In this document: positions 24,224-37,300 of the stretch, piece by piece
How the letters are laid out: every line of letters begins with the position of its first letter
Position numbering within the stretch: the first letter of the stretch is position 1
Assembly: GCA_942486035.1 (NCBI GenBank)
Contig: CALNXK010000151.1
Location: 107,001-171,000, forward strand
Reading direction: 5' to 3'
Source of the DNA: Porites lobata
Taxonomy: Eukaryota > Cnidaria > Anthozoa > Scleractinia > Poritidae
Length of the DNA: 64,000 nt
Program-made: the position numbers and the translations under genes
Notes under the pieces: generated by a model
What the model saw: only the letters and a program-made list of their open reading frames with translations
Database searches by the model: none
Told to the model about the DNA's origin: nothing

Positions 24224-25461
24224 TTATGGTTTTAGCGACGTTGCTTTTGTTACTTGTTGACTGAATGAAATAGAAGATTCCATATACACCTGTGGTTGAG
24301 CATGACTCGACGCCGCTATCATATTTGGTAGACCATACCTGAAAGATATGTAAAACAGTCGGTTAACTTCCATTCTCGTCATCGATAAAATGAAAGATGA
24401 GTAGTGCAAAAACTCATCAGTAGCAGGCAGCCTTTGCTCGCACTAAAAATACGCCGAATGGAAGGCTAGTGTCAGCAGAGTTGTGCCCTTAAGTGCAAGT
24501 GATACTATGACTTTTAATTAGACGTTGTTGTGCATAGTGTAACGTAAGTTTGTCACTGTAAACTGGTCGGAACTGATCTCGCCTCTTGCAGTGGCAACAT
24601 TACAACTAATTATGCTTTTTATGATATCTTTGTCAATGTGTCATTTTCGGCTAGGAAACTGTTCATTTGCTCCGGAAAGCAGGTTATTTGACCACCTACC
24701 TTCTCGATTTTTTGTCGAATACGCCTCCCTATTCTGTGTTAACTTGTGATTACTACTAGTAAGTTAGCTAGGGTGGGTACTATATGGTGGAGATGATAAT
24801 TTGTATAGTAAAGTTCTTTATAGACATGACTGTTTTTAGTGTCTTACCTGGCTTGATTTGCCCGGTGATCATTTTGCTGGCGTATAGCTTGGTTCGCGGC
24901 GTTGGACCCCTAGTGAGTTAGAGAGAATCAGCATTCTGATAAAACTGAGACATATGGGGGAATCAAGTGTGTAAATGAGGTTCAAAAGGGAAAGTGAACT
25001 TTTCTGAGCGACTGAAATTTGAAAGAAGGAGAGGAGAGTTGCCGTGGGACGTAACAAAAAGGATTTTAACATTCTTTTCAGTGGTTAAGTTGACGTTGGT
25101 CACTCGGGCTGCTCCACCGCGTGGTCAAGTGCTCGGTAAATCACTCGATTTAAGAATCGGTCAGTTTTAGTGAGTGGGTCAGTCAGTCTGTCGGTCTTAC
25201 GTCATTTCCTGGCGTATTTTTATTAGAGCATAGAATTTAAATTCGCTTGTGTTTTTGAAAAAGGAGTGAAAATTTGCTAACATTTACTTCTTGTGTCAGT
25301 GGAATATATTTTTAAGATCATTATTTTGAATATTAGATGTTAGTAAATGTTTTGCGTGAGGTTTAGGAAACAGTATTTTCACCTGCCCAAGCGCGAAGGG
25401 CACCACGGGCTGATTTGTGGGTGAACTGCCGGAATCACTGTTAGTATCCATTTCTTCATTG
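24224..25461 (-). CDS. Gene Y, unit B: 3' coding exons, 5' exons not found
   Basis: Minus-strand exons 25383-25461 (NEEMDTNSDSGSSPTNQPVV then PFALGQ; donor CAG|GTGAAA), 24848-24909 (GSNAANQAIRQQNDHRANQA; donor CCAG|GTAAGA) and 24224-24338 (YGLPNMIAAS... to SLKP and stop; acceptor ATCTTTCAG). Phases 2 to 0 to 2 fit exactly. Differences from unit A are mainly conservative and never break the frame. The two N-terminal exons of Y_A have no match: homology to A stops at about 25865. The protein may start at the Met in the first listed exon, use the hydrophobic cassette (25755-25836), or receive upstream X exons by splicing. An AATAAA signal lies at 23990-23995 on the minus strand, 0.2 kb past the stop. 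Confidence 0.58.
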
Positions 25462-25754
25462 CTAAATGAAAAGGAAAAGTCAGGTCAGTAGCAATCGAAA
25501 AATTCTTGTCTCCAGGATATTCAGTTTTTGAAAGGGTATCTCCAAAAAAAGAACGTACTAACATTTTACCATTAAAATACTGAACACTTCACAGCATTGA
25601 GGTTGTGTCGTTTAGCTTCCTTAAAAGTTACATGAAGTTTTTGCCCATAGAAAGGTAGAGCCGTCTAATGTTATTCAGCAATACCTTTATTAAGTACATG
25701 TAAAACCTGAAAAAGCCATCCCATTTGTGAGCGGTATTGTATTACCTAGAGTTT

Positions 25755-25836
25755 AGCTGGTAAAATCTTGGCGCTGCCAGGTTTACAAACAAGCATATAC
25801 GTAGAAGCAGTAGCGCGCTTTTCTTTACTGTCTTTT
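25755..25836 (-). other. Candidate hydrophobic cassette exon (unit B copy)
   Basis: Same reading as at 4654-4735: KSALLLLRICLFVNLAAPRF then YQLNS, followed by AG|GTAATAC. It is phase-compatible with the next Y exon, and with a phase-1 entry from X exons. The acceptor is weak and no Met is present, so it cannot be a first coding exon by itself. Confidence 0.33.
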
Positions 25837-25865
25837 ATTTGTACAAAAGTTTCTGGAGCAAACCA

Positions 25866-26560
25866 CTTCTTCTTTATTTCTAGAATAATACCTTTTGAAT
25901 GAGCTTAACGCCACTTTGTGATCAGGCAATCACAAATTTCTTCAAATCAAACAATCAAACAATCAAAAATTTCATCACAGATCACTTGAAGTGAACACCA
26001 CACGGGTGAGAAGGCGCGGGAAAACACTTGCGCGCAAAGCACGATGGACTAAAGAGCCACCCACCCGGACAAAGCCCTCTATTGTCTTGACCCGTCGGGT
26101 GCTCCCTGGTCTTGATAAATGATCACTGAAGCGCAAGCGAAAATTCTGAACTCGTGCTGAAAATATACATGGTTGAGTTTGAAATAGAGTCGGTATGTGG
26201 AAAAATGCGCCGAGTATTGGCTTAGGCATTAAAGCTTATAAAAAATAGCAATGTAAGAAAATTTGTCCGCTTATAGTTTTATTCACAGCGTCGAGTTGAA
26301 AATTGCATGGTTCTACTATGTAATTTGATGAAGCGGGTTGAAAATACATAACGAGTGAGGTCAAATAGAAGAGTCGAGTTTAAAAGGTAAAAGACGGGAG
26401 TAAAAACGTTTTCCAATGATACGAAATCTAAAGGAAGAGTGTAAAATTTTGAATTTAGCTGTAAAATTCAAGTACCGAGGTTAGAAATTTAAACGATTAA
26501 TTTAAAATTCAAACCATGAATTGTGGCGGGGATCGTACGCCATAGCCTTCATAGTCTGCT
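25866..26560. other. Stretch without supported gene, shared by units B and C
   Basis: A minus-strand 84-residue frame (25975-26229) is broken by a one-base indel in the unit C copy (GTCGGGTGC versus GTCGGTGC), so it is not coding. I see no other structure. Confidence 0.5.
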
Positions 26561-26565
26561 ATACC

Positions 26566-26760
26566 CGGGGGGGGGGGGCACTTTGGGTGGGGATGTGCCC
26601 CTGGGACCCTGGAACCCTTGACCTATACCAGAGCTAGTTCAGCTGAATTTTGCTACCCTATACTAGAGTAAACTCCCAAAATCCCCCTATCCTAGAGTAG
26701 CTGTTTCCCCAGTCTAGATAAAATCTTCAACCAACTGATCAGTTTCCTGAAAAATGATAC

Positions 26761-26799
<39 letters not shown>

Positions 26800-26880
26800 C
26801 CTAGAGTAAACTGCTTGAAAACCATACCCTTCACAGCGGCACATACCTATATAGGCAGTGCCCTCCCCCCCCCCACCCGG
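26566..26880. mobile_element. Insertion with CCCGGG(G)n ends, unit B only
   Basis: Begins CCGGGGGGGGGGGGCACTTT and ends in a run of C, then ACCCGGGCTC. It is flanked by CTATAC on both sides, a likely 6-base target duplication; unit C has one CTATAC and no insert at 44838-44844. Internal copies of ACCCTATCCTAGAGTAAACT are visible. No coding capacity, so it is a non-autonomous element. Confidence 0.75.
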
Positions 26881-26884
26881 GCTC

Positions 26885-26975
26885 CTATACAGCCGTTTTT
26901 AGAGTCGTCACGCAACGCTCCTCTCCGTTTGTGGGGAGGAGCTTTGCGTGACGACGCTAAAAACGGCTGTGTTGC
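26885..26975. repeat. Foldback element (CAGCCGTTTTTAG palindrome), unit B
   Basis: CAGCCGTTTTTAGAGTCGTC plus ACGCAACGCTCCTC pairs with GAGGAGCTTTGCGTGACGAC plus GCTAAAAACGGCTG around a GTTTGTGGG loop. The same palindrome is at 44841-44925 in unit C. Stem arms are about 35 bases with few mismatches. Confidence 0.85.
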
Positions 26976-27427
26976 AGACTATAGCCTTCATGGCATTAGA
27001 TTTTCTCACGAAAGAGTCAATAATCCTTGGTTACCGATCTAGCGTAAGTGAAGACAGCCTAATTAGTGGGAAGACAGTTTTACAAAAAGCGCCAAAGTTA
27101 TCTTTTACCTGCGGCTGTTATTATACCCAGTCTCGATGGAAAGCAATATTCATGATTTTATCTCGTCTGAATGGAAATTACTTCTCGTGAAAGAGATGTA
27201 AATTGCTGCGCAAATAGTTATGCGGCAGTTGTAATTCCACTTATATTTTCTTGCATCTCTCCAAATCGCAAGTCGAATGTATTTAAACTATCTCCAAAAA
27301 CGATCTTTTAAACACATTTTCACTGGCTCAGGTCAAAAGTGAAACGGTTTCCCCTTTTGGCCCCGGCGCAAAATACCCACGCTGACGTTGTGTACTACAA
27401 TATTTAAATGTCACTTTTAAATCGATG

Positions 27428-27843
27428 ATCTCTTAGTTATTTACAGGGGCACCCAACGAGAATATAGTTCAAAACCACTTAAACATAGCATTGTGAAACG
27501 TATTTTAGTATTTAAACGGTAGATATAGGCATATTTTTATCCCCTGAAAATTTTTCATCTGTTCGGATTTCCTAGCTGAAAGTCTCGAGATCCGAAAATC
27601 ATAGGGATCAAAACTTACCTTTTCGAAAATTTCAGCCAGAAAAAAGGCTCCCGAAAATTCTAGGTGAGCTTTTTAGGGTAAAAATCCGTTAAAAATGGGC
27701 AATTACACCAATTTTTAGATGTTCGAAAATCCCAGGAGAGGTAGGCAAGCAAGAAATTTTACAAAAAATGTTCCGAAAATTCTAGATCTCAAATCGTCTT
27801 CGGAACAGACATTTTCCGAAAATTGACGTTGGGTGCCCCTGTA
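27428..27843. mobile_element. MITE with CAGGGGCACCCAACG termini, unit B only
   Basis: Terminal inverted repeats CAGGGGCACCCAACG and CGTTGGGTGCCCCTG enclose about 415 bases with repeated CCGAAAATT-type motifs. TATTTA flanks both sides; unit C has a single, uninterrupted site at 45391-45400. A relative in opposite orientation lies at 60134-60531. Confidence 0.85.
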
Positions 27844-27984
27844 TTTACTTCCGTTGTACATTGACAACCCAAAAGCACTGAGTATTTTTCTTTAGTGTAA
27901 GCAATGTTAAAGGGGCTGTGTCATTGCTGTTTCCTTCACTTTCTTTACTATGCTAATTACGCGTTACCCTGGTCCCGCAGGTTT

Positions 27985-28200
27985 TTCTTGAAATTTTCGG
28001 CTTCGCGAAAGAGGGAGCAAACCGGGAAGCGGCGACAACGAGTCGCGATGATAATCGTTTCTTTCAAACAGTTCCAGGTAAAACAAACTGAAAATTTTTC
28101 GGCTTCGCGAAAGAGGAAGCAAGCCGGGAAGCGGCGACAACGAGTCGCGATTGCAATCGTTTCTTTCAAACAGTTCCAGGTGAAACAAACTGAAATTTCG
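27985..28200. repeat. Two-copy tandem repeat of about 108 bases
   Basis: Two copies of TTTTCGGCTTCGCGAAAGAG ... GCGGCGACAACGAGTCGCGA ... CAAACAGTTCCAGGT. Unit C has a single copy at about 45545-45640, plus a partial one at about 46455 that arises from a larger duplication. Confidence 0.85.
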
Positions 28201-29620
28201 TGAAAGTCGTCAAAATTCGGCGGAACTCAGCCGTGTACTACGGGCGAAAGAGATTTGAATTTGACGCCAGTAAGTCTCTTGACGGCGGTCGTTACAATGA
28301 CGATTACTTTAGTTTTCACTTGTGCAGTGAGCTGTGAACTTGGATGCTAGAATTTGACAATCAAGACTTGTAGATTACAGGTTTTTCAGTCACCCACACT
28401 GAAATAAAGGATTTGGATGATTTACTCAAAGTTTTGTGAGAGTTTTTTCACAAGCGGAGGACCCGCTGTAGTGATTTCGAAACGCTCTTCCCTTTGTTAA
28501 TAATGAAACAATATTGACCGTGCCTCCATTTATAATGGTAATTTTTAGTGGGTGTTAAGTACAGCTCGCGTGTCGATGGCATACCGGCGCGTGCCCTGCT
28601 AATTAGGCCATGGATATAATTAATTATGTTCAAGGCACGCGGAAAGTACGCGCATAACGCAGACGAAATTTCCTGCCAAGCGAAATATTTGGAATATAAG
28701 TGGAAGTGCAGAGTAACTGTGACCAATGAAAACTCGTTTTTTGGGTGCGCTTCCTAAGCCTTCTTTCTTAAGAAACTAGGCGCTTTCAGGAACTGATAGG
28801 CTCCTTTCGTTTTCGCTCTTACGTAGACAGTAAGGAAAAAAACAATCGAGGTCAGTACATTTGCATTAAGTCAACAAACAGCACTTTTTCCTCATTCAGA
28901 ATGAAAACCGATTTTTTTGTTTCACGAAATGGCTCCAAAAGAAGCTAACATTTACGTTGTAGTGCTGTAAACATTAACTACAACAATCGAAGTCGCCAGC
29001 TCGATACAATAACTGTGTTTCCGTCGGCCTCCTGAGACAGAGTGAGCCACTTTTGTTTGCGGTTTGTGTCGCACGACCGACACGCGCGCAAAACACACCT
29101 TCAATCAAGAGATAAGGCAGTCTTTCAAATGCAAATCGGGGGCGCACTTTTTATTTGGAAAGTCTATTGTCGAGAACAATTAAGGAGTATTTTATCACCC
29201 ATTATAACACGGCGTTGAACTCAAGGATTTGACTTGCCGTTGATGATATTTTGCAACCTGTGGATTTCACAATGTACAGGTATTCTTATGGACTACAGTA
29301 AGATATCATTTCCACGCACAATTTTAGCTGTAAAAAGCGTACAAAAACTAGCTAGCCTGATAATGAAAACATAAAAAGGTAAATAAAAAGTTCAGAGAAT
29401 GAAATTGAGATACCCTGGTTGTCAGGTTTTTTTTTTCCTAATTCCTGATAGTTTGCGATAAATTGACAAAAATGAAAAATGAACAGTCAACAGTCTGGTG
29501 CCAGATTTGACTGCTTCAGTCATCACTAGTTAACAATGATTTCAACAACCCTGAAAACGGAAATAATTTTAAGACTCTTACAGTGTGGTACAGAGCGTGG
29601 ATTAAACAAATTAAAGCTAA
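28201..29620. other. Downstream of X_B, no gene seen
   Basis: Contains a possible tRNA-derived SINE remnant on the minus strand (TGGCCTAATTAGCAGGGCACG, and a GGTTCGAAATC-like box in the unit C copy), at low confidence. A minus-strand AATAAA at 29150-29155 could be the polyA signal of X_B. Open frames differ by frameshifts between B and C. Confidence 0.4.
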
Positions 29621-31283
29621 TCATAAGCAACGGATGAGCTTGGAAATAAACATTAAATCCTTGACAGTGCCATTTTCTTCTGAAACAATTAAAACGATAA
29701 CAGCAATACTTTATTTAAACACGCAACATATAGAAGCGCAAGCAAGACCTATAGGTATTAACTGGAACGTAGTTCTTTTAACGGTTTCAAGTGAGTTGAA
29801 TGGATGTTAGTTTTGTACTTTTTAAAGTACTTCTTAGCGTAGTCGGGTCTTTTCAGCGATCGCTTTGTCAGACGGCCGGGTATTAAGGACATATGTTAAC
29901 GAGATTTCGAGAGTGGATAACTTCTTCATCTGCTTTACTGTTACTCTATGGTGAAGGCTAGTTTAAATAGTAGGAAAAGTGGCGATACGATCGATTGTTT
30001 GCAATTCTGATAATCTTATCTACGTCTGTTGAGTTTGAATACAAAAGTACAAAGTTTGCTTGGTTGATTGGACTCCTACCCATACTTGAGCATTGCTTCG
30101 AACTCTTTATATCCTATATTTCAAGGTTTCTGGGCCGTGACTTTTGCTTGTGTCTTCCAAGCCGTCGACGGAAAGCTAAGTTAAGACTGATTTGGAATAA
30201 GCACAAGCCTTTATACTGTTACATCGTTGGTCACTGATACATGGCCTTGTGTCGCGTTCAGTTCTACATTAGTGGTCGAATATAGGAAAACATTAACTTA
30301 TTTGCGTTAATGAGTAGTTATCTTTTCTTACTTACCTTTGTGTATTTTTGTTGTATTATTCCTTTTATACACGTCTGTGTGATTATTCCCGTCCTCGTTA
30401 AACCCTTTCAGTTTGTGGTGAATTTACTCTCCTTTTGACGAGATATGGATTTTAAAACGTCTCATTGGTCACTTACCCTTTTGATTGACATTTGCGCCGC
30501 CCATGCAGTTCTGAAAGCGACAGTCTGCAGTAAAGGGAGTCAACGACTGAACTATTACCGGAAATCATAAACAAAAGAGAAGTACTGAACTAGAGATGTC
30601 CCCCGGCTTTATTTCCCTTTCAAGCCCGTGCAAAAATTTAACCGAGATTTGGGCAATCTCGCCGAGATTGTTTTTTGTTAAAATGTTGGAGGTATTACAT
30701 TCGTTCCAGTGCGACTCGGCCCTAAGTCGACAAGTGTTTTGTTGGCATACATGCGTAAAAGAAATTCAGTCGGTCGACTTTTTGAGACTGACAACTGAGA
30801 GAAACAGACAGTCTAAAGTAGATTTGTACGATGTTTCACCTGGGAGAATGCTGGCGATTTGGCTATTTGCATTAGTATGACTGAGTGTCGTATACGGTGT
30901 GTTTTTAATGCAACCATTAGTTGCTTTACTTTAGTTAAGTAGAAAATTGATTCTGCTTCTACTACTTTTTTCACAGTATCAATTTTAAACAAGAATATTA
31001 ACTAGAGGTTTTGGATGGTTTAAAGGTTTTTCAGTGCTAATCGTTTGAATTTAATGTCGCTTATTTTTGTTATAATGCATATCCATACATTCAATTTTAG
31101 GCCTCTAAACCACGCTCTTTGAGGGAGGCCTCATTCTTATGACAGTGTAAGATGGACCTTTGTCTCAAAGAGTTTAAGGGTGACCCAATAACCTTTAGCA
31201 TTAAACTTCAAAACCGTCTCTCACACTTAAGTAAGGATTTAGGAACCTGCCAGGGGGGTCGCACTCCGTCATTATTATTATTA

Positions 31284-31323
<40 letters not shown>

Positions 31324-31348
31324 TATTATTATTATTATCATTATTATC

Positions 31349-31394
<46 letters not shown>

Positions 31395-34300
31395 GCCTAT
31401 ACGGGGAGGCTGCGCCCCAATGGAAGGTACACGAAAGGGGTACCTTTTCTTTCAAAAATGGTATATAAAAGGGTAAGGGGTTGAACCTCGGGGCGGAGCC
31501 CCCCCGTGTTAAATTTTGTGGAGTAACCCCCTCCCCCCCCCCGGGGGGAACCTGAGTTGTTTAAAGTCTGAGCAAGAGCGATTTTTTCTTAAAGGGACAG
31601 GTTCACGGTTCAGCACATGCTTAGTTATCAAAATGCTGTTTTTTCGCCGCGACATGCTGTATCGTCTATGCACGCAATATGATCATGTCATAACGTTGTC
31701 AAAGAACCAATCTGCACACTCCTCTGGCAGTCACTTGCACTTGATCAACTTAAATATTTGCAAATAGCTGTAAATTAATCAACCATGGAATGAAACCTTC
31801 GGGTCAACAATAAATTCAACGTTGGTAGTGTTGGTATAGTCAACTAATTTTTTCTGCGATTTTAGTACTCCTTCATCCTACTTCAGGTTACTCTGAAATA
31901 CACGTTTACGTTGAAATACACTCTGAGATCGCTGAGATACATGTGAGTAGGATTATTATCTGATAGAATTAATAATAAATTGGAAAAAAGTAATGTAATT
32001 AATGAGCATGCGCTGAACCGTGAACCTGTCCCTTTAAGAGAGACGTCACTGGAGTATTAGCTGAGGAAGCATAAAGAGTTTGTCATTTGAAGCTCACTTT
32101 ACTGAAAGTATTCCAAGGAAACCATCTTTAGCTTTTATTAAGGGGACTAACAACATGGATCGCTCGCTAATTTTTGTTTCCGCAAAATTGTGTTATACCG
32201 CTTCTCAGTTAGTATTTGATTTTGATTTTGACCCAATTCAGAATTTTGTACCTCCGAGTCAGATAGATATTTCCATTTTTTGTTTATGTTTAAGTGTTCT
32301 TAGCCTGTAGAACAAGCTATTTTTTTGCGTCTTTCATGCGAGCGCGAAGCGCGAGACCACGAATAAAAAAAGCTTATTCTGGAAGCTAACATTTTCTTTG
32401 AATATGTTATGTCCTGTAAGACACATTTTTTGTGGTTGTATTGAAGTATCTTGCCTTGTACACTGTTAAGGGCAACATATGTCGAGACTTAGGAAGTCAA
32501 GGCAACAAGGATCGATGACAACGACGAAAAAGGTTTAATAAGCAACGCAACAACATTGCACGTTCTTTACACTTTTTTCTACATTACTTCTTCATCACTG
32601 CACGCCTAGGAAGTGAACGTTTTCTTTTTAAAATTTTACTATATAACATTGAACAACACATAAATCAAAACGTACAAAATCGAACAGACATGATCTTTAA
32701 GAGTCAAAAACAAGAGAAAAATGTAAAAAATGGTCAACACACTAGGATCTGAGTCCAGGTTTTCCTATGAGAGATAAAAGTGAAAACTAAATTAGCTTGA
32801 GCTGTTCATGTTACCAAGTCACTTCACTTACATTTTGACAAAATTCAATTCAAAATCAGTTTGTGATGAACACTTTGTGGCGATCGGAAAAGGAAAAAAA
32901 TTCGCGACTGAAAATTAGCTTAAAATATCGGTATGGTCGCCGAAAACCTGTTCGAAGTCCACTATATGTACACTATATCCACACACTATCGTGCCTTTGC
33001 TTGGCCAGAACAACAACCACACCAACAACCTTTATTATTTACATCCAACTAAACAGAATTTTAACATTCAGTTCTACGATGGCTAATGGAAAGAAAAAAA
33101 AAATGTTACATAAGATAGATACATTATGATAAAAGGATGTCTAGCACGAAAACATTTGCTAATTTAGCTCCTAGCTCCTAGCTATAAAGTTATATCTTTA
33201 ACACAGTGGTGACAGGTATAATAGTAGCAAAGAAAAAACAATAATTAATAAATAAATAACACACACACACTATACATTATATAGAGAGAAGAACGAATAT
33301 GGTCAACTTTCAAATTGTCAGTTCAGTAGATATTTTTTTAGTAAGTATGGGAAGGAGAAATTGGGAGGTCTTTCAAATGATGGGGAAGATCTTTCCTGAG
33401 GTCAACAGCTATAGATTGAATTGTCAGTGAATTGTCACACCAAGTCAGCGAAAATCTTCAGTTTGTGATTAATATAATTTTATGTTACAGGCTTGATAAA
33501 AAAGTTAATTGCCTAGCTTTGGTGCTCTTACCCTTGGCCCAGTAGGAACTTGTGGACATGATATACCGCTAGAAGAAAGGATATTCAAAAGCAGTTAGTA
33601 TTTTGAAAACTTTTATACCAAGTAGATGGAGATTTCTGCATATCTTGAATTAAATCACAATTTTATGAGATACAAAATTCAGTTGAGGAAGGTACATTTA
33701 CAAAAGTAGTCATTTGTTCTCAATGAAGCGAACAGTTTGAATGAAAATATTCTGAATTTTGTCAACTGGAGGACACGTAAAATAATTTATGTCACTAACA
33801 TTTTATGTATGGTCGAATATCCCCCACCCGTATGTCTTTCTTTCTTTAAAAACGATTAACTTCTCCACAACGTGCAAAGCAGTCACTGGACATGATGGTC
33901 AGCGGAGTTACCAAAATATCCCCTTTGATGATTTGCGTAGCAAAAAGAGAGAAGTACTACAGAATGATTATGACTGAAAAAAACTAAATTGTTTTTGACA
34001 TTAAATTTGAGCGGCGCTTTAATTCATTATTGATTTGTGGTTGGCGAAATAACAGGCAGCGGTCCTATTATTTTAATTATGAGCCTTTGTAGCTCCTTAT
34101 ATTATGACTGAGGTGAAGATATAACTATGGTTTGGGAACAATCTTCGTTTTTTTGTACTTCGGACTTTCTTACCAAATTGGGTTATGTCCACCACCGGGT
34201 TCCGTACATTGACGCACCAAACGCCCTCCGTCAGTGTACTGCTCCTAAGGAAAAAACCACAATGTTTTGTATCGCAGTTCTACAACTCTTGATTGACTCA

Positions 34301-37300
34301 ACAGCACTCAGGATGGCATGGCTACTTCAGGAAAAAAACTTGGCCTAAACAGTTCAGTATTTCGACAGCCTGTTCAAGGCTGTGCTCTAAGGAAAATTGA
34401 AGGGTGCCCAGTGCTCTGACCGTGTAAAATCTAGGCTGCCCAGCATATGATTTGTATGTTAAATCTGAGATTTTCTAGTCGCCCAGGAGCAAAAGTTAGG
34501 CACCAGGGGCCACCGGGCTCTGCTAGAGTACAGCCCTGCTGTTACACGGTGTTTGGCACTTTACGTGTAATGTTTTTTTCAAAGTTCGCCTGAAAATGCT
34601 ATAAACTGTCGTTAATATGAGAAATCCAGTCTTAGCAAACTCTTATTGGTTCTATGGGGTCAAATTATCGCTCAACTCGTAACCTTGTTACCTCCTTAGT
34701 TAAGTGCTTTTTCGACGTGGTCCACATCTTTTAATGGCCTTAAATGCTTTTAGGGACGTGATTCTAATGCTCCTTTTACTATGAAAGTAATATTTCAAAA
34801 TAAAATGCAAGTACGCCTATACAGAAGGGCAAATTAGGGATTGGGTGGTACAAGTCTATTGAACACAAAATCATCGTTTAGTTTTAGCTTATTTTGCGCC
34901 CAAATTTTTTCTTGCAGCTGGGTGTACTGTCTTGATATAAAGTCCATTAAGATTATGTTGTTTAATCAATATTCCTTTTCTTTAGATGTCACTGAAGATT
35001 TACCAGAATGACATGCAATGTTCAAGGAAGACAACAATAACATTTACCTCGTGACGGTAGCCGGGATCTGGAGCGGCTTGAAGATCTTGAGCAGTTTCAG
35101 TGACGTCATCCTCACTAATCAACACCAAGTTATAAAGGCGAAGTAAGCTTTCACCGTTTTGCTTTTGTATATCAGATTGATTCCTAGCAGCAAGTTATTT
35201 ACTGATTTATTCGTTCATTTGTTTTCTTGTCTTTCTTGCCTACTGACTCACTAAGTTCTTGAGTAAAAATCTGATATATTTGGGAAAGGTCTGAAATAAC
35301 GGTTAAAGTATGCAAGGAAATGTTTCGAACAGCTCATATAATAAAGATGGCGAGACGGCCTCCAGAAATCGCCAAGCTTATACAATGTAGGGATAATTCC
35401 TCTCGTATTGAGAAATTTGCAGCATTACGACGTATTTGTAGGATTTTGAAACATTGAATGATTGTCTAATTTAGGATGGTAGGTGACTTCTTTCTAGATT
35501 TATCAACAGCGTTGAACCTTTTCGATATTATAGCATTTTGGGGCGTGGGATACTTTTGAGTCTTAAGTTTATTTGCTATCAAAAGTTTTAAATGGAACAT
35601 GTCATTTCTAACTTCATAAATTAAAACTAGTAAAATTATTGAAAAGGTTCCTAACTATCCTGGAACACTAAAAGGTGCTGCTCTTTTCAGTCGAAGGCCG
35701 AAATTCATTTGCATTGATACACTACTCGATTTCTCCCCAATGTGTCATCTGCATAGGTGTGACTCTAGCAGGCTTTAAAAAATATTTTAGCTCTCTTTGG
35801 TTTTTAAAAAACCTGACTCTCTCTTCCAGATTGATTGATTCCCTCATCTTATAGTTGGAGTTTTAAATTGTTACTTTAAGAGAGACAGGTGGCCCACTTT
35901 TGTTTTCGAGGTGGCTCGACCCAGTATTTTTGTAGACAGGTAGGCTTGCTTGATTTCGAAAGACAGGAAAGTATCAGGGTAAAACTCAATGCTGAGCTCT
36001 TTTTACAACTAGGAGGCTACTTTCACGAAAACAGCGATAAAATCAAATAGCCTTCATGTAGAAATTCCAAATAGCCTTCATCTAGAAATTCCACGATATC
36101 ACGAAATTCCACTTCACATTTTTGTGAAACTTTGCTAGCAAAGAGCATTTCCAGAAAAAGTGCGAATAAGGACTGTAATTCGATAAAGAGCGGAAACCAT
36201 TGTGACGTCATTGTTACGTGGTATTCCGATCGCGAAAAAAATAATGTCTAATGTCATAATTGAGTTCAGTCTATGTGTGATCCATGTGTTTACAATAAAG
36301 ACCAAGTTATTCCAAAGGTGAAAGGTATGCCTATAAAAGATCGAGCTACCTTAAAAGAAGCGCCAATAGCAATATTTTCTTTTTAAGTGCAGGAATAGAG
36401 GATCTTTTTATTGAAAAAAAGCAGAGCTCGAGTAATATTTAAAGGCCTTTGTAGGTTTATGAACAAAAGCAACACACGCCTTACTTGTAGCCGAGCTTAG
36501 TAATTACGTTATCTGTTTGATGACTATCAGTGATTTTATACGTTAGATTTTTTTACTTTTTACCTGGTAGCTACTTCCTCCTTGTCCTTTTCTTCATCAT
36601 TGTTCTGCAAAATAGCGAAAAACGTCGTTTGCAAAGGTTTTTGTGCAAAAGTCAGAAATGAAGATGCAAATCTCTATGTACCTTGACAGAGTGATCTAGC
36701 GATTCACAATCATTTCCACCATGATATCGTTTTAATATATATATTTTTTATTTCACTAACTTCGTCAATAACACATGTACGTAAAGATAAATAGATGTTT
36801 AAGCGTGGCCGTACATCACAACAACCGTAGCCAGATATAGCACGTTGTAGGTTGAAAAATAATGTATTAATCGTTTCACGAAGTATAAACCTGAACAGGT
36901 TAAACAATACCTTGCAAGAGACCCGGAAAGGAAGCAAACATTGCAAACAGGAATTTAAAATCATTGATTTGACGCCGTGAAATAGCCTCGATGGAGTGCC
37001 TCCCGTTAAGCTCTTCAAAGGATTTAATAGCCTTGTCTAATTCGTCTGCTAAAATGTTCCAGTTGTTGAATATCACAACAAATATGTTGAGATAACTGAT
37101 ATGTTTCTGTGTTTCGAACCTCGCTTACGGAGTTTTTATGTAACGTGAGGCAGTAAAACCTACACTCCACCCAGTGTAATAAAAAAAACCCCTCTAAACT
37201 AAAAAGGTGTTTTTTATCCGTATTAAAAGACGTGATGCTACTCAGCTTATATTTCCTGTAGTGCATTTAATACAATCTTCGATGCTCTTACCTTCTTTTC

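Noticed and set aside
25975..26229. 84-residue minus-strand frame
   Set aside because: A one-base deletion in unit C breaks it; nearby substitutions show no codon pattern.
28440..28740. tRNA gene or tRNA-derived SINE on the minus strand
   Set aside because: A-box-like and B-box-like words occur, but no cloverleaf can be drawn and spacing is too long for a tRNA. A SINE remnant is possible but unsupported.
29995..30237. 80-residue hydrophobic plus-strand frame (FAWLIGLLPILEHCFELF)
   Set aside because: The unit C copy has an in-frame stop (ATT TAA) in the middle, and unit A lacks the sequence.
31152..31484. Open frames of 110 (plus) and 84 (minus) residues with poly-Leu and poly-Ile
   Set aside because: They are translations of the TTA microsatellite; a triplet repeat without stops always gives such frames.
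32863..33129. 88-residue plus-strand frame repeated at 51910
   Set aside because: Surrounding non-coding DNA is equally identical between B and C; the unit A counterpart has no start and is interrupted.
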